This document shows, piece by piece, positions 8,299-13,805 of a stretch of DNA of 13,805 bases. Position 1 is the stretch's first letter. Every line of letters starts with the position of its first letter. The notes beneath the pieces are model-generated. The model made no database searches. It saw nothing but the letters and a program-made list of their open reading frames with translations, and had not been told where the DNA came from. The DNA lies in the NCBI GenBank assembly GCA_017504335.1, contig JAFVRI010000188.1, positions 1 to 13,805 on the forward strand, in the 5' to 3' direction. The position numbers were made by a program, and so were the translations under genes. This DNA is from Clostridia bacterium. Lineage in GTDB: Bacteria > Bacillota > Clostridia > Oscillospirales > CAG-272.

Positions 8299-8340
8299 AA
8301 AAAATGACGGAGCTCGGCACCGATTGGCGCCGAGCTCCGT
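8299..8340 (-). terminator. Strong intrinsic terminator of the minus-strand small transcript
   Basis: Bases 8340-8329 pair perfectly with 8318-8307 (12 bp), and the stem extends inward through one G-U and two C-G pairs to an AAUC tetraloop, 15 bp in all. On the minus strand two bases and then six T follow (8304-8299). On the plus strand no T-tract follows, so the direction is clear. It lies about 85 bases upstream of the lon promoter and cannot end any known gene, because none lies upstream on that strand. Confidence 0.85.
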
Positions 8341-8462
8341 TCTCTATGGATAAAAAAGGCACAACAGTGTGTATGCTTGCGCGTTGATATCATAAGCTTG
8401 ATACTCCGCAAGGACGATCTGACCGTTGTGCGTGACGCTGTGGTGTTGGTGCCGCCGACAGC
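8299..8462 (-). ncRNA. Candidate structured small RNA, family not recognised
   Basis: A promoter-to-terminator unit of about 164 nt on the minus strand. A predicted start at G8462 follows a TTTACA-N16-TATAAT promoter, and the unit ends in the 15-bp terminator at 8340-8299. Between them, bases 8453-8444 can pair with 8366-8358 to close a domain (nine pairs with one bulged C), directly followed by a six-U run (8357-8352). Inside this domain CUUGCG (8412-8407) pairs with CGCAAG (8381-8376), and within that UAUCA (8403-8399) pairs with UGAUA (8392-8388) over a six-base loop. No start codon with a good ribosome binding site is seen. I tested it mentally against SRP RNA, tmRNA and RNase P RNA and found no signature. 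A short 6S-like RNA or a lon leader are possible alternatives. Existence is inferred from sequence signals only. Confidence 0.55.
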
Positions 8463-8468
8463 ATTGGT

Positions 8469-8496
8469 ATTATACCGCAAAACGGGGATTTGTAAA
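8469..8496 (-). promoter_or_regulatory. Sigma-A-type promoter of the candidate small RNA
   Basis: Reading the minus strand, TTTACA (8496-8491, 5 of 6 to consensus) is followed by a 16-base spacer and a perfect TATAAT (8474-8469). The predicted start is G8462. A second, weaker candidate lies upstream: TTGAGA (8607-8602), 18 bases, TACAAT (8583-8578). This region is A/T-rich, so the second may be chance. Confidence 0.65.
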
Positions 8497-8661
8497 TATC
8501 CAAAATAGACGATTTTTTGTCGAATTTTTCGTTGAAAACGATACAGTTTAGAAAAAAACACCCAAAAATCCGAAAAAATTGTATCTTTTCACAATAGAAG
8601 TTCTCAAATGTCGCAGGTCCTGTCGTAGAGCAAAAAAATCCGAAAAATTTTGAAAAAGCTA

Positions 8662-8690
8662 TTGACAGGGGGATGAAGATGTGGTATAAT
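8662..8690 (+). promoter_or_regulatory. Consensus sigma-A promoter of the infC-rpmI-rplT operon
   Basis: A perfect TTGACA (8662-8667), a 17-base spacer and a perfect TATAAT (8685-8690) with TG one base upstream (extended -10). The predicted start is G8697. Three A-tracts centred near 8635, 8645 and 8655 lie just upstream of the -35 at about 10-base spacing, as in an UP element or bent DNA. This is the strongest promoter in the window, fitting a ribosomal protein operon. Confidence 0.92.
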
Positions 8691-8696
8691 ACGTGG

Positions 8697-8853
8697 GTAA
8701 ATGAAGCAGAACGCTCTCCGTTCTCACCGTGCCGCAAGGGCGAGCATCGGTCGATATTGATGAACTTCCCGAGAAAATCGGGGATCTTATCGTGCGGAGA
8801 ATGTCTCTTCGCACTTATTTTTTTTGCTTTTACAAGCAGAGGAGGTATTTCCT
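8697..8853 (+). promoter_or_regulatory. infC operon leader, L20-leader-type transcription attenuator
   Basis: About 157 nt of folded, probably untranslated RNA between the promoter and infC. Visible stems are a CC-GCAA-GG hairpin (8732-8739), a 7-bp hairpin 8766-8772 with 8778-8784, and an outer CGAUA/UAUCG pairing (8752-8756 with 8788-8792). A terminator at 8792-8825 ends the leader. Upstream segments can compete for the 5' arm of the terminator: 8715-8721 with 8794-8800 (six Watson-Crick pairs plus a G-U), or 8732-8736 with 8793-8797. In Bacillus this operon is controlled by ribosomal protein L20 binding its leader to promote termination. The same logic is inferred here from position and architecture; I did not match an L20 binding site base by base. 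Confidence 0.7.
8792..8825 (+). terminator. Leader terminator (attenuator) upstream of infC
   Basis: A 9-bp stem, GUGCGGAGA (8792-8800) with UCUCUUCGCAC at its 3' side (ending at 8814) including one G-U pair, and a five-base loop. It is followed by UUA and eight U (8818-8825). It lies only 28 bases before the infC start codon, so it acts on the operon's own transcription rather than on an upstream gene. Confidence 0.82.
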
Positions 8854-9372
8854 ATTAGCACGAAGGATTTGTTGATCAATGAGGAAATCAAGGCGAAGGA
8901 GGTTCGCGTGGTCGGTGTGGAGGGTGATCCCATCGGTATCATGTCCCCCGAGGCTGCCTTGAAGATCGCTTACGATCAGGGCTACGATCTGGTTTTGATG
9001 GCTCCGCAGGCACAGCCGCCCGTATGCCGTATCATGGACTACGGTAAGTACCGTTTTGAGCGAGACAAGAAGGAAAAGGAAGCAAAGAAGAAGCAGCAGG
9101 TCGTTGAGCTGAAGGAGATTCAGCTTTCCTGCCGAATCGATACCCATGACTTTGAGACCAAGGCTCGCCATGCCGTAAAGTTTTTGGAGAGCGGAAACAA
9201 GGTCAGAGTGGTGATGCGATTCAAGGGACGTGAAATGAGCCACGTTTCCATCGGTCAGGAGATCATGCGGAAGTTTGAAGAGGCGTGCAGCACTGTGGGA
9301 ACCGTGGATAAGGCTCCTGTGCTGGATGGACGAATCATGAGCATGGTGGTCTCTCCTGTCAAGACCAAGTAA
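8854..9372 (+). CDS. infC: Translation initiation factor IF-3
   Basis: IF3 binds the 30S subunit, keeps it apart from 50S and proofreads the initiator codon and tRNA. The 172-residue protein has the N-domain (about 1-75, starting STKDLLINEEI), a lysine-rich linker after the family signature KYRFE, and the C-domain (about 85-172) with RFKGREMSH. I place the start at the ATT codon at 8854. AGGAGG (8840-8845) lies eight bases upstream, the next residues match IF3 N-termini, and infC is the classic gene with an AUU start, which IF3 itself discriminates against to limit its own synthesis. An in-frame TTG at 8824 falls in the terminator T-tract without a ribosome binding site and is rejected. First gene of the infC-rpmI-rplT operon. 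Confidence 0.97.
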   Translation: MSTKDLLINEEIKAKEVRVVGVEGDPIGIMSPEAALKIAYDQGYDLVLMAPQAQPPVCRIMDYGKYRFERDKKEKEAKKKQQVVELKEIQLSCRIDTHDFETKARHAVKFLESGNKVRVVMRFKGREMSHVSIGQEIMRKFEEACSTVGTVDKAPVLDGRIMSMVVSPVKTK

Positions 9373-9459
9373 TCACGCACACTCACGCACAAGCGTATGT
9401 GATAGATGCAGATGAGTTCTGCAAGCAATCTTTGAAAAAATATAAAGGAGATTATAAAA
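9373..9459 (+). other. infC-rpmI intercistronic segment with tandem repeat and small hairpin
   Basis: Eighty-seven bases between infC and rpmI. TCACGCAC occurs twice, 10 bases apart (9373-9380 and 9383-9390). A 6-bp hairpin follows (9407-9412 with 9418-9423, loop of five). No T-tract follows, so it is not a terminator. The rpmI ribosome binding site AAAGGAG ends nine bases before the ATG. In E. coli L20 also acts on structure before rpmI; whether this is similar is unknown. Confidence 0.35.
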
Positions 9460-9654
9460 ATGGGAAAAGTCAAGACACACAAGGCATCGGCTAAGAGATT
9501 TTCTGTTACCGCATCCGGTAAGGTAAAGATGGGTCACTGCCATCACAGACATAACACGGGTCTGAAGACCGCAAAGAGAAAGAGACATCTGCGCTCCAGC
9601 GCAATTCTCAGCGAGTCCATGACCGCAAACATCAGAACGCTGATCCAGAAGTAA
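9460..9654 (+). CDS. rpmI: 50S ribosomal protein L35
   Basis: L35 is a small, very basic protein of the large ribosomal subunit. The 64 residues match the family: a KVKTHKASAKRF start, GKVK, a His-rich patch HCHHRHN (residues 26-32) and KTAKRKRHLR (36-45). AAAGGAG lies nine bases upstream of the ATG. It is the middle gene of the conserved infC-rpmI-rplT operon, 87 bases after infC and 29 before rplT. Five of its six arginines use AGA, unlike the CGN-rich neighbours dprA and the methyltransferase gene, as expected of a highly expressed gene with its own codon preference. Confidence 0.98.
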   Translation: MGKVKTHKASAKRFSVTASGKVKMGHCHHRHNTGLKTAKRKRHLRSSAILSESMTANIRTLIQK

Positions 9655-9683
9655 TCGGAAAAGGAAATAGGAGGTAAGAGAAA

Positions 9684-10037
9684 ATGGCAAGAATTAAGGG
9701 CGCAATGATGACGCGCAAGAGAAGAAATAAAGTTTTGAAGGCTGCAAAGGGTTACTGGGGCGCAAAGTCCAAGCACTTTAAGATGGCTAAGCAAGCTGTA
9801 CTCAAGAGCGGTAACTATGCGTTTGCCGGCAGAAAGATGAAGAAGAGAGATTTCCGCAGACTGTGGATCGCTCGTATCTCTGCTCAGGCAAAGGTAAACG
9901 GAATGAACTATTCCACCTTTATGCACGGCTTGAAGCTTGCCGGCATCGAGCTGAACCGCAAGATGCTCGCTGAGCTGGCTGTTTCCGATAAGGATGCATT
10001 TGCAGCATTGGCTGAGAAGGCAAAGGCTGCTCTTTAA
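9684..10037 (+). CDS. rplT: 50S ribosomal protein L20
   Basis: L20 binds 23S rRNA early in assembly of the large subunit and, in Bacillus and E. coli, represses its own operon by binding the leader or operator RNA. The 117 residues match the family. The long basic N-terminal helix (MARIKGAMMTRKRRNK through about 60) holds AKGYWGAKSK (20-29) and KKRDFRRLWIARIS (53-66). The globular C-terminal domain follows with YSTFMHGLKLAGIELNRK (76-93). TAGGAGGT lies about eight bases before the ATG. The gene ends 10 bases before a clear intrinsic terminator and is the last gene of the operon. Confidence 0.99.
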   Translation: MARIKGAMMTRKRRNKVLKAAKGYWGAKSKHFKMAKQAVLKSGNYAFAGRKMKKRDFRRLWIARISAQAKVNGMNYSTFMHGLKLAGIELNRKMLAELAVSDKDAFAALAEKAKAAL

Positions 10038-10047
10038 TCAGAGCTAA

Positions 10048-10074
10048 AAAACCCGGTTTTTTACCGGGTTTTAT
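10048..10074 (+). terminator. Intrinsic terminator of the infC-rpmI-rplT operon
   Basis: A perfect 10-bp stem, AAAACCCGGT (10048-10057) with ACCGGGTTTT (10063-10072), and a five-T loop. The 3' arm itself supplies the U-tract. The A-run on the 5' side could also give a weaker terminator on the minus strand, but no minus-strand gene ends here. Confidence 0.93.
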
Positions 10075-10084
10075 TTATGGTAAA

Positions 10085-10110
10085 GGGGAATTTCCCCGAA
10101 TTTGGGGAGG
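10085..10110 (+). promoter_or_regulatory. Alternative hairpins G4-C4-G4 over the methyltransferase ribosome binding site
   Basis: GGGG (10085-10088), CCCC (10094-10097) and GGGG (10104-10107) lie within 23 bases. CCCC can pair with either G-run. Pairing with the second hides GGGGAGG, the ribosome binding site of the next gene; pairing with the first frees it. A palindrome TTCGATCGAA (10111-10120) follows. Possible translational control, inferred only. Confidence 0.3.
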
Positions 10111-10123
10111 TTCGATCGAACAC

Positions 10124-10963
10124 ATGAAGGAAATCATTCAGTCACGGCAAAATCCAAAGGTTCGGTTCGTGTGCGGGTTGACCGAAAAAAAGAAGAGACG
10201 GGAATCGGGACTGTTCCGCTTTGACGGGATCAAGCTGTTCCGAGAAGCGGTGGAATGTAAGCTGTCTATACACTCTGTCTATGTGCGTGAGCCTGTCGGA
10301 GAGGAGATCTCGGCATTGCTTCGGTATGCGATGGAGCGAGAAGCTCTTTATGAGGAGCAGATCGTCTTTGTTTCGGAATCCGTGTTTGAAAAGCTGAGCG
10401 AGGAAAAATCCCCCGAAGGAATTCTTTGCGTGGCGGACATGCCTAAGGCACTCCATCCGGAGCTGTCCTGCTCGGAAGCGGTAGCTCTTCTTTCGGGTGA
10501 CCGTGAGAGTGCGTGGCTGTTCGCGGAGTCGATTCGAGATCCGGGCAATCTTGGAACAGTCATCCGTACCTCGGCTGCCTTGGGAATCGATCGGTTGATT
10601 CTGAGCGCGGACTGTGCGGATCTCTATCATGCCAAAACCGTACGAAGTGCCATGGGAGCGATTTTCCGCTTACCCGTGGTTCTTGTACCTACGGCGGAGC
10701 TGCCTGTCCTGATCTCGTCCCTTCGGGAGAAGGGCAGAAAAATTTATGCTGCCGCCCTTTGTCCCGACGCAAAGACCATCGGTTCCTTTTCGCTTCGGAA
10801 AGGAGACTGCTTTGTCATTGGAAACGAGGGACACGGTCTGTCCTCCGCGGTGATCGAGGCAACGGACGGAGCGGCGATCATTCCCATGCGAGAAGGAAAT
10901 GAATCCTTGAATGCGGCGGCAGCGGCTGCCATCTGCATCTGGGAAACGGTACGGGCGAAATAA
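10124..10963 (+). CDS. TrmH/SpoU-family RNA 2'-O-ribose methyltransferase (YsgA-like)
   Basis: A 279-residue SPOUT-class enzyme that methylates a ribose 2'-hydroxyl in RNA, probably rRNA, with S-adenosylmethionine. The N-terminal substrate-binding domain (about 1-105) contains the typical SRQNPKVRF start and the SPEGILCV junction. The knotted catalytic domain has motif 1 at 138-153 (RDPGNLGTVIRTSAAL, with Asn142 and Arg148), motif 2 VIGNEGHGLS (231-240) and motif 3 IIPMREGNESLNAAAAAA (252-269). A homologue (ysgA) follows rplT in Bacillus too. The target nucleotide cannot be told from sequence. GGGGAGG lies 13 bases before the ATG, a long spacing, with a palindrome between, and there is no better in-frame start. 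No promoter is evident between the rplT terminator and the gene. Confidence 0.93.
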   Translation: MKEIIQSRQNPKVRFVCGLTEKKKRRESGLFRFDGIKLFREAVECKLSIHSVYVREPVGEEISALLRYAMEREALYEEQIVFVSESVFEKLSEEKSPEGILCVADMPKALHPELSCSEAVALLSGDRESAWLFAESIRDPGNLGTVIRTSAALGIDRLILSADCADLYHAKTVRSAMGAIFRLPVVLVPTAELPVLISSLREKGRKIYAAALCPDAKTIGSFSLRKGDCFVIGNEGHGLSSAVIEATDGAAIIPMREGNESLNAAAAAAICIWETVRAK

Positions 10964-10996
10964 CCGATCTCATTGAAGAAAAAGGAGTTGAGTTCC

Positions 10997-12256
10997 ATGA
11001 ACAGCGAAGATATTCTGTACTGGCTTTGGCTTTCCGAGCGAATCGGCATTGCCTCCAAGGAATTCGGAAAGCTCGTGAAGCGTTATGATTCTCCTTTTGA
11101 CCTCTACCGATTGGAGGAGGAAGAGATCGAGGGTTTGGAGGGAGTAAGCGAGCGATTGAAGCTGAAGCTTGCCGACAAGAATCTGGATTTCGCTTATAAA
11201 ACCAAGTACGAGTGTGCCAAAAAGGGAATTCACGTGATTCCTTACGGCGATGCGCGCTATCCGGAGAGACTCAGACAACTGGAGGATCCTCCGGTGCTTC
11301 TCTATGTTATGGGTGAGCTTCCAAGCATGGATGAGCGCTTGTGTGTTGGCATGGTCGGTACTCGCAAAATCAGCGAATACGGACGGCAGAGCGCGTATAA
11401 AATATCCTATGAGCTTGCCTCCGCCGGAATGGTGATTGTCAGCGGCATGGCACTGGGAGTGGACGGAGTGTCCGCGGTCGGTGCGTTGGCTGCGGGCGGC
11501 ACGACGGTGGCGGTGCTTGGGTGCGGTCTCTCGGTCGTCTATCCCAAGGAACACGCAAGGCTGATGCGTGCCATTGCCGCGCATGGCGCGGTTGTCAGCG
11601 AATATCCCCTGTCCGAGCCTCCGTATGGCGGAAATTTTCCCAAACGGAATCGGATCATCAGCGGACTGTGTCAGGGTGTTTTGATCGTGGAGGGCGCGCA
11701 GGGAAGTGGCGCTTTGATCACGGCATCCTTGGCAGAAAAGCAGGGAAGAGATGTGTTTGCTCTCCCCGGCAAGATCGATGAAAGCAATTCCGACGGACCC
11801 AATGAATTGATCCGTCAGGGGGCGGAGGCGGTTACCGCTTCCGATGATATCGTGAATTTTTACAGCTTTCTCTACATGGACAAGATCGACTATAATGAAT
11901 GGAATCGCTCTAAAAAGCAGATGCTACCCGAAATCATGGCACTGACCGAATACGGTGTATGCGGTTACGGCAAGGGAGCCTCGGAGAGAAAGGCATCCGT
12001 TCAAAAGCCGATCCGCGGGGAAGGCATCTCCGACAAGGAGGAGCCGATCTCCCGTACCGCTCAGAGCAGTGCGTGGAATGCGCTGGATCCTGTTTGGCGC
12101 AAGGTTTTGGAAGCGATGCCCATCAGTCAGCCTGTTTCGGCAGACACATTGACGGTAGACGGAGTCTCCACCGCAGATGTGATCACCGCCATGACGATGC
12201 TGGAGCTGGAGGGCTTTTGCGAAGGCTTGCCCGGTGGTATGTTCTTGAGAAAATAA
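10997..12256 (+). CDS. dprA: DNA processing protein DprA/Smf
   Basis: DprA protects incoming single-stranded DNA and loads RecA during natural transformation. It is also kept in many species not known to be competent. With the ATG at 10997 the protein has 419 residues. It has an N-terminal SAM-like helical region (about 1-60), then the extended Rossmann fold (about 75-290) with GTRKIS (121-126), SGMALGVD (149-156), KRNRIISG (216-223) and GSGALITA (236-243). A variable, charged linker follows (about 300-358), then a C-terminal winged helix (about 362-419). The start is chosen because AAAGGAG lies nine bases upstream; an in-frame TTG at 10973 lies upstream of that site. It sits 33 bases after the methyltransferase gene and before topA, an order shared with Bacillus. 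Confidence 0.96.
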   Translation: MNSEDILYWLWLSERIGIASKEFGKLVKRYDSPFDLYRLEEEEIEGLEGVSERLKLKLADKNLDFAYKTKYECAKKGIHVIPYGDARYPERLRQLEDPPVLLYVMGELPSMDERLCVGMVGTRKISEYGRQSAYKISYELASAGMVIVSGMALGVDGVSAVGALAAGGTTVAVLGCGLSVVYPKEHARLMRAIAAHGAVVSEYPLSEPPYGGNFPKRNRIISGLCQGVLIVEGAQGSGALITASLAEKQGRDVFALPGKIDESNSDGPNELIRQGAEAVTASDDIVNFYSFLYMDKIDYNEWNRSKKQMLPEIMALTEYGVCGYGKGASERKASVQKPIRGEGISDKEEPISRTAQSSAWNALDPVWRKVLEAMPISQPVSADTLTVDGVSTADVITAMTMLELEGFCEGLPGGMFLRK

Positions 12257-12331
12257 CGGTTTTTCACATTGAGTTTTGTAACACCTGAATCTGCACGTAT
12301 GGAACGTAAAAGAAAGGAAATTTGATTTTAC

Positions 12332-13805
12332 ATGGCAAATTTGGTAATTGTGGAGTCTCCCTCCAAGGCATCGACCATCAAAGGGTATCTTGGCTCCAAC
12401 TATAAGGTAGTAGCATCCAAGGGACACGTTCGGGACCTGCCCAAAAGCACCCTCGGCGTTGACATAGAAAACAATTTTGACGCGCACTATATTAACATTC
12501 GCGGTAAGGGGGACCTGATCCGTGAGATCCGCAAGGAGGCCAAGGCGGCAAACAAGATTTTCCTGGCAACCGACCCTGACCGTGAGGGAGAGGCGATCTC
12601 CTGGCATCTGGCAGAGGCATTGGGCATTCCCGTGGAAAAGACATTGCGCGTGACCTTTAATGAAATTACGAAAACGGCTGTCAAGAGCGCCATCAAGGCA
12701 CCCAGACAGATTGATATGAATTTGGTGAACTCTCAGCAGGCAAGAAGAATTCTTGACCGAATTGTAGGCTACAAGCTGTCTCCCTTCCTTTGGAAGAACG
12801 TAAGAAGCGGACTGTCCGCCGGACGTGTGCAGTCGGTAGCGACCCGTATCATCGTGGAGCGGGAGGAGGAGATCCGCAATTTCGTTCCGGAGGAATATTG
12901 GACGGTAGATGCGTTGCTTCAGACAAAGAACGGCAAGGAATTTTCGGTCCGTTTCTACGGGGACCGTGAAGGAAAGGTCCGTCTTGGCTGTGAAGAGGAT
13001 GCCATGAAGGTGGTCAACGCGGTCAATGGCACCGAGTTTTCTGTTGATTCCGTAAAGAAATCCAAGAAGAAGAAGCTTCCCGCACCTCCCTTTACGACAT
13101 CTACCATGCAGCAAGAGGCGGCAAGAAAGCTGGGCTTCCAGTCTCAGCGAATCATGCGCATCGCCCAGGAGCTGTACGAGGGTGTCAATGTCGGTTCGGA
13201 GAACGGTGGTGTTCAGGGTTTGATCACCTACATGCGTACCGACTCTCTCCGTGTGTCCGCTGACGCACAGGCTGAGGCAAGAGAGTATATCGGAAGCAAG
13301 TACGGAGATAAGTACAATTCTGCCGCCCCCAGAGTATATAAAGCAAAGGCAGGCGCTCAGGACGCGCACGAGGCGATCCGTCCCTCCCGTGTCACGCTGG
13401 AGCCCGCTATGATCAAGAAGTATGTGACCCCCGACCAGTTTAAGCTGTATAAGCTGATCTGGGAACGATTTGTGGCAAGCCAGATGGAGTCGGCTACCCT
13501 TTCTACGGTAAGCGCCGATTTCGAATCGAAGGGTTATATTTTCCGCTCCAGCGGCTATACGGTGGATTTCCCGGGATATATGGCAGTTTATGAAGAGAGC
13601 GAGGACGACACCGGACGCAATGCCGACGAGCTCAGCGAGCAGAAGAATATCCGTCTGCCCGATGTAAAGGAGGGCGAGAAGGTTTCCTCTTTGTCAATTG
13701 ATCCTGCCAAGCACTTTACCGAGGCGCCTCCCCGTTACAACGACGCGTCTCTCATCAAATTCCTGGAGGAAATGGGCATCGGACGTCCCAGTACCTTTGC
13801 TACCA
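12332..13805 (+). CDS. topA: DNA topoisomerase I (type IA), N-terminal part, truncated by window edge
   Basis: Topoisomerase I relaxes negative supercoils by cutting one strand through a 5'-phosphotyrosine. The first 491 codons are present and no stop is reached. The TOPRIM domain has Glu8 in VESPSKA and the metal-binding DPDREGE at 81-87. VNSQQARRILDRIVGY is at 132-147 and SAGRVQSVATR at 162-172. The active-site region ITYMRTDS (298-305) has catalytic Tyr300. HEAIRPS (346-352) and GIGRPSTFA (482-490) belong to the core. The C-terminal zinc-ribbon repeats would lie beyond the window. AAAGGA lies 13 bases before the ATG, a rather long spacing with no better in-frame start. The gap after dprA is 75 bases, without a terminator or clear promoter, so the two are probably co-transcribed. 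Confidence 0.98.
   Translation, partial: MANLVIVESPSKASTIKGYLGSNYKVVASKGHVRDLPKSTLGVDIENNFDAHYINIRGKGDLIREIRKEAKAANKIFLATDPDREGEAISWHLAEALGIPVEKTLRVTFNEITKTAVKSAIKAPRQIDMNLVNSQQARRILDRIVGYKLSPFLWKNVRSGLSAGRVQSVATRIIVEREEEIRNFVPEEYWTVDALLQTKNGKEFSVRFYGDREGKVRLGCEEDAMKVVNAVNGTEFSVDSVKKSKKKKLPAPPFTTSTMQQEAARKLGFQSQRIMRIAQELYEGVNVGSENGGVQGLITYMRTDSLRVSADAQAEAREYIGSKYGDKYNSAAPRVYKAKAGAQDAHEAIRPSRVTLEPAMIKKYVTPDQFKLYKLIWERFVASQMESATLSTVSADFESKGYIFRSSGYTVDFPGYMAVYEESEDDTGRNADELSEQKNIRLPDVKEGEKVSSLSIDPAKHFTEAPPRYNDASLIKFLEEMGIGRPSTFAT

Larger units (their letters stand above)
8133..8853. other. Divergent intergenic region between lon and infC
   Basis: These 721 bases hold no convincing protein gene longer than about 20 codons. 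From left to right I see the lon ribosome binding site and promoter (minus strand); a 15-bp hairpin with a T-tract reading on the minus strand; about 120 bases able to fold into nested stems; a sigma-A-like promoter for that unit; an A/T-rich spacer (about 8485-8660) with a repeated 14-base A-rich motif; and then the plus-strand promoter, leader and attenuator of the infC operon. The short frames found here on either strand cross these promoters and hairpins and lack ribosome binding sites. The base composition differs sharply from the flanking coding DNA. Confidence 0.85.

Noticed and set aside
8253..8737. Two overlapping minus-strand frames (102 and 115 codons) in the lon-infC gap
   Set aside because: They run across the small-RNA promoter and terminator and the infC promoter, have no ribosome binding site, and their translations resemble no family.
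8673..8858. Plus-strand frame of 61 codons over the infC promoter and leader
   Set aside because: It begins inside the promoter spacer, upstream of the transcription start, and crosses the terminator.
11924..13369. Minus-strand open frame of 481 codons opposite dprA and topA
   Set aside because: It is antisense to the dprA C-terminus and to topA, which carries every expected motif; the Cys/His-rich translation looks like a reverse-frame artefact.
1..13805. CRISPR array, transposon, prophage, toxin-antitoxin or defence system
   Set aside because: All coding space is taken by housekeeping genes in conserved order; no repeats-with-spacers, transposase, integrase or attachment-like repeats were seen.

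Overview
This is a stretch of core bacterial chromosome. Gene content and order point to an uncultured-type member of the Clostridia (Bacillota). Clues are lon-ysxC and infC-rpmI-rplT followed by a SpoU methyltransferase, dprA-topA, the block site-2 protease-scpA-scpB-DUF2953, strong AGGAGG-type ribosome binding sites and consensus sigma-A promoters. I see no tRNA, rRNA, CRISPR array, prophage or insertion sequence.

Left part (1-8132, minus strand): one long co-directional cluster starting with lon and running lon - ysxC/engB - two tandem histidine-phosphatase paralogues - lysA - site-2 protease family gene - scpA - scpB - DUF2953 gene (cut by the window edge). Gaps are 2 to 57 bases, every gene has a plausible ribosome binding site, and I see no terminator between genes. 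It reads as a single operon joining protein quality control, ribosome assembly, lysine/diaminopimelate metabolism, a membrane protease and the chromosome condensin partners.

Centre (8133-8853): a divergent 721-base intergenic region with no convincing protein gene but much regulatory structure. On the minus strand it has an extended -10 promoter for lon and, upstream of that, a self-contained promoter plus strong intrinsic terminator enclosing about 164 nt of structured sequence: a candidate small RNA I cannot assign to a family. On the plus strand it has a perfect TTGACA-N17-TATAAT promoter with phased A-tracts upstream, a folded leader with an intrinsic terminator (L20-leader-type attenuator), and the infC start, which is the rare AUU codon.

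Right part (8854-13805, plus strand): infC - rpmI - rplT (initiation factor IF3, L35, L20) ending in a clear terminator, then a SpoU-family RNA methyltransferase, dprA and the first about 491 codons of topA, which runs off the right edge.

The best candidates for something undescribed are the minus-strand small RNA between lon and infC and the fine structure of the infC leader, including a possible near-leaderless 19-codon peptide. The rest is well-conserved housekeeping DNA.
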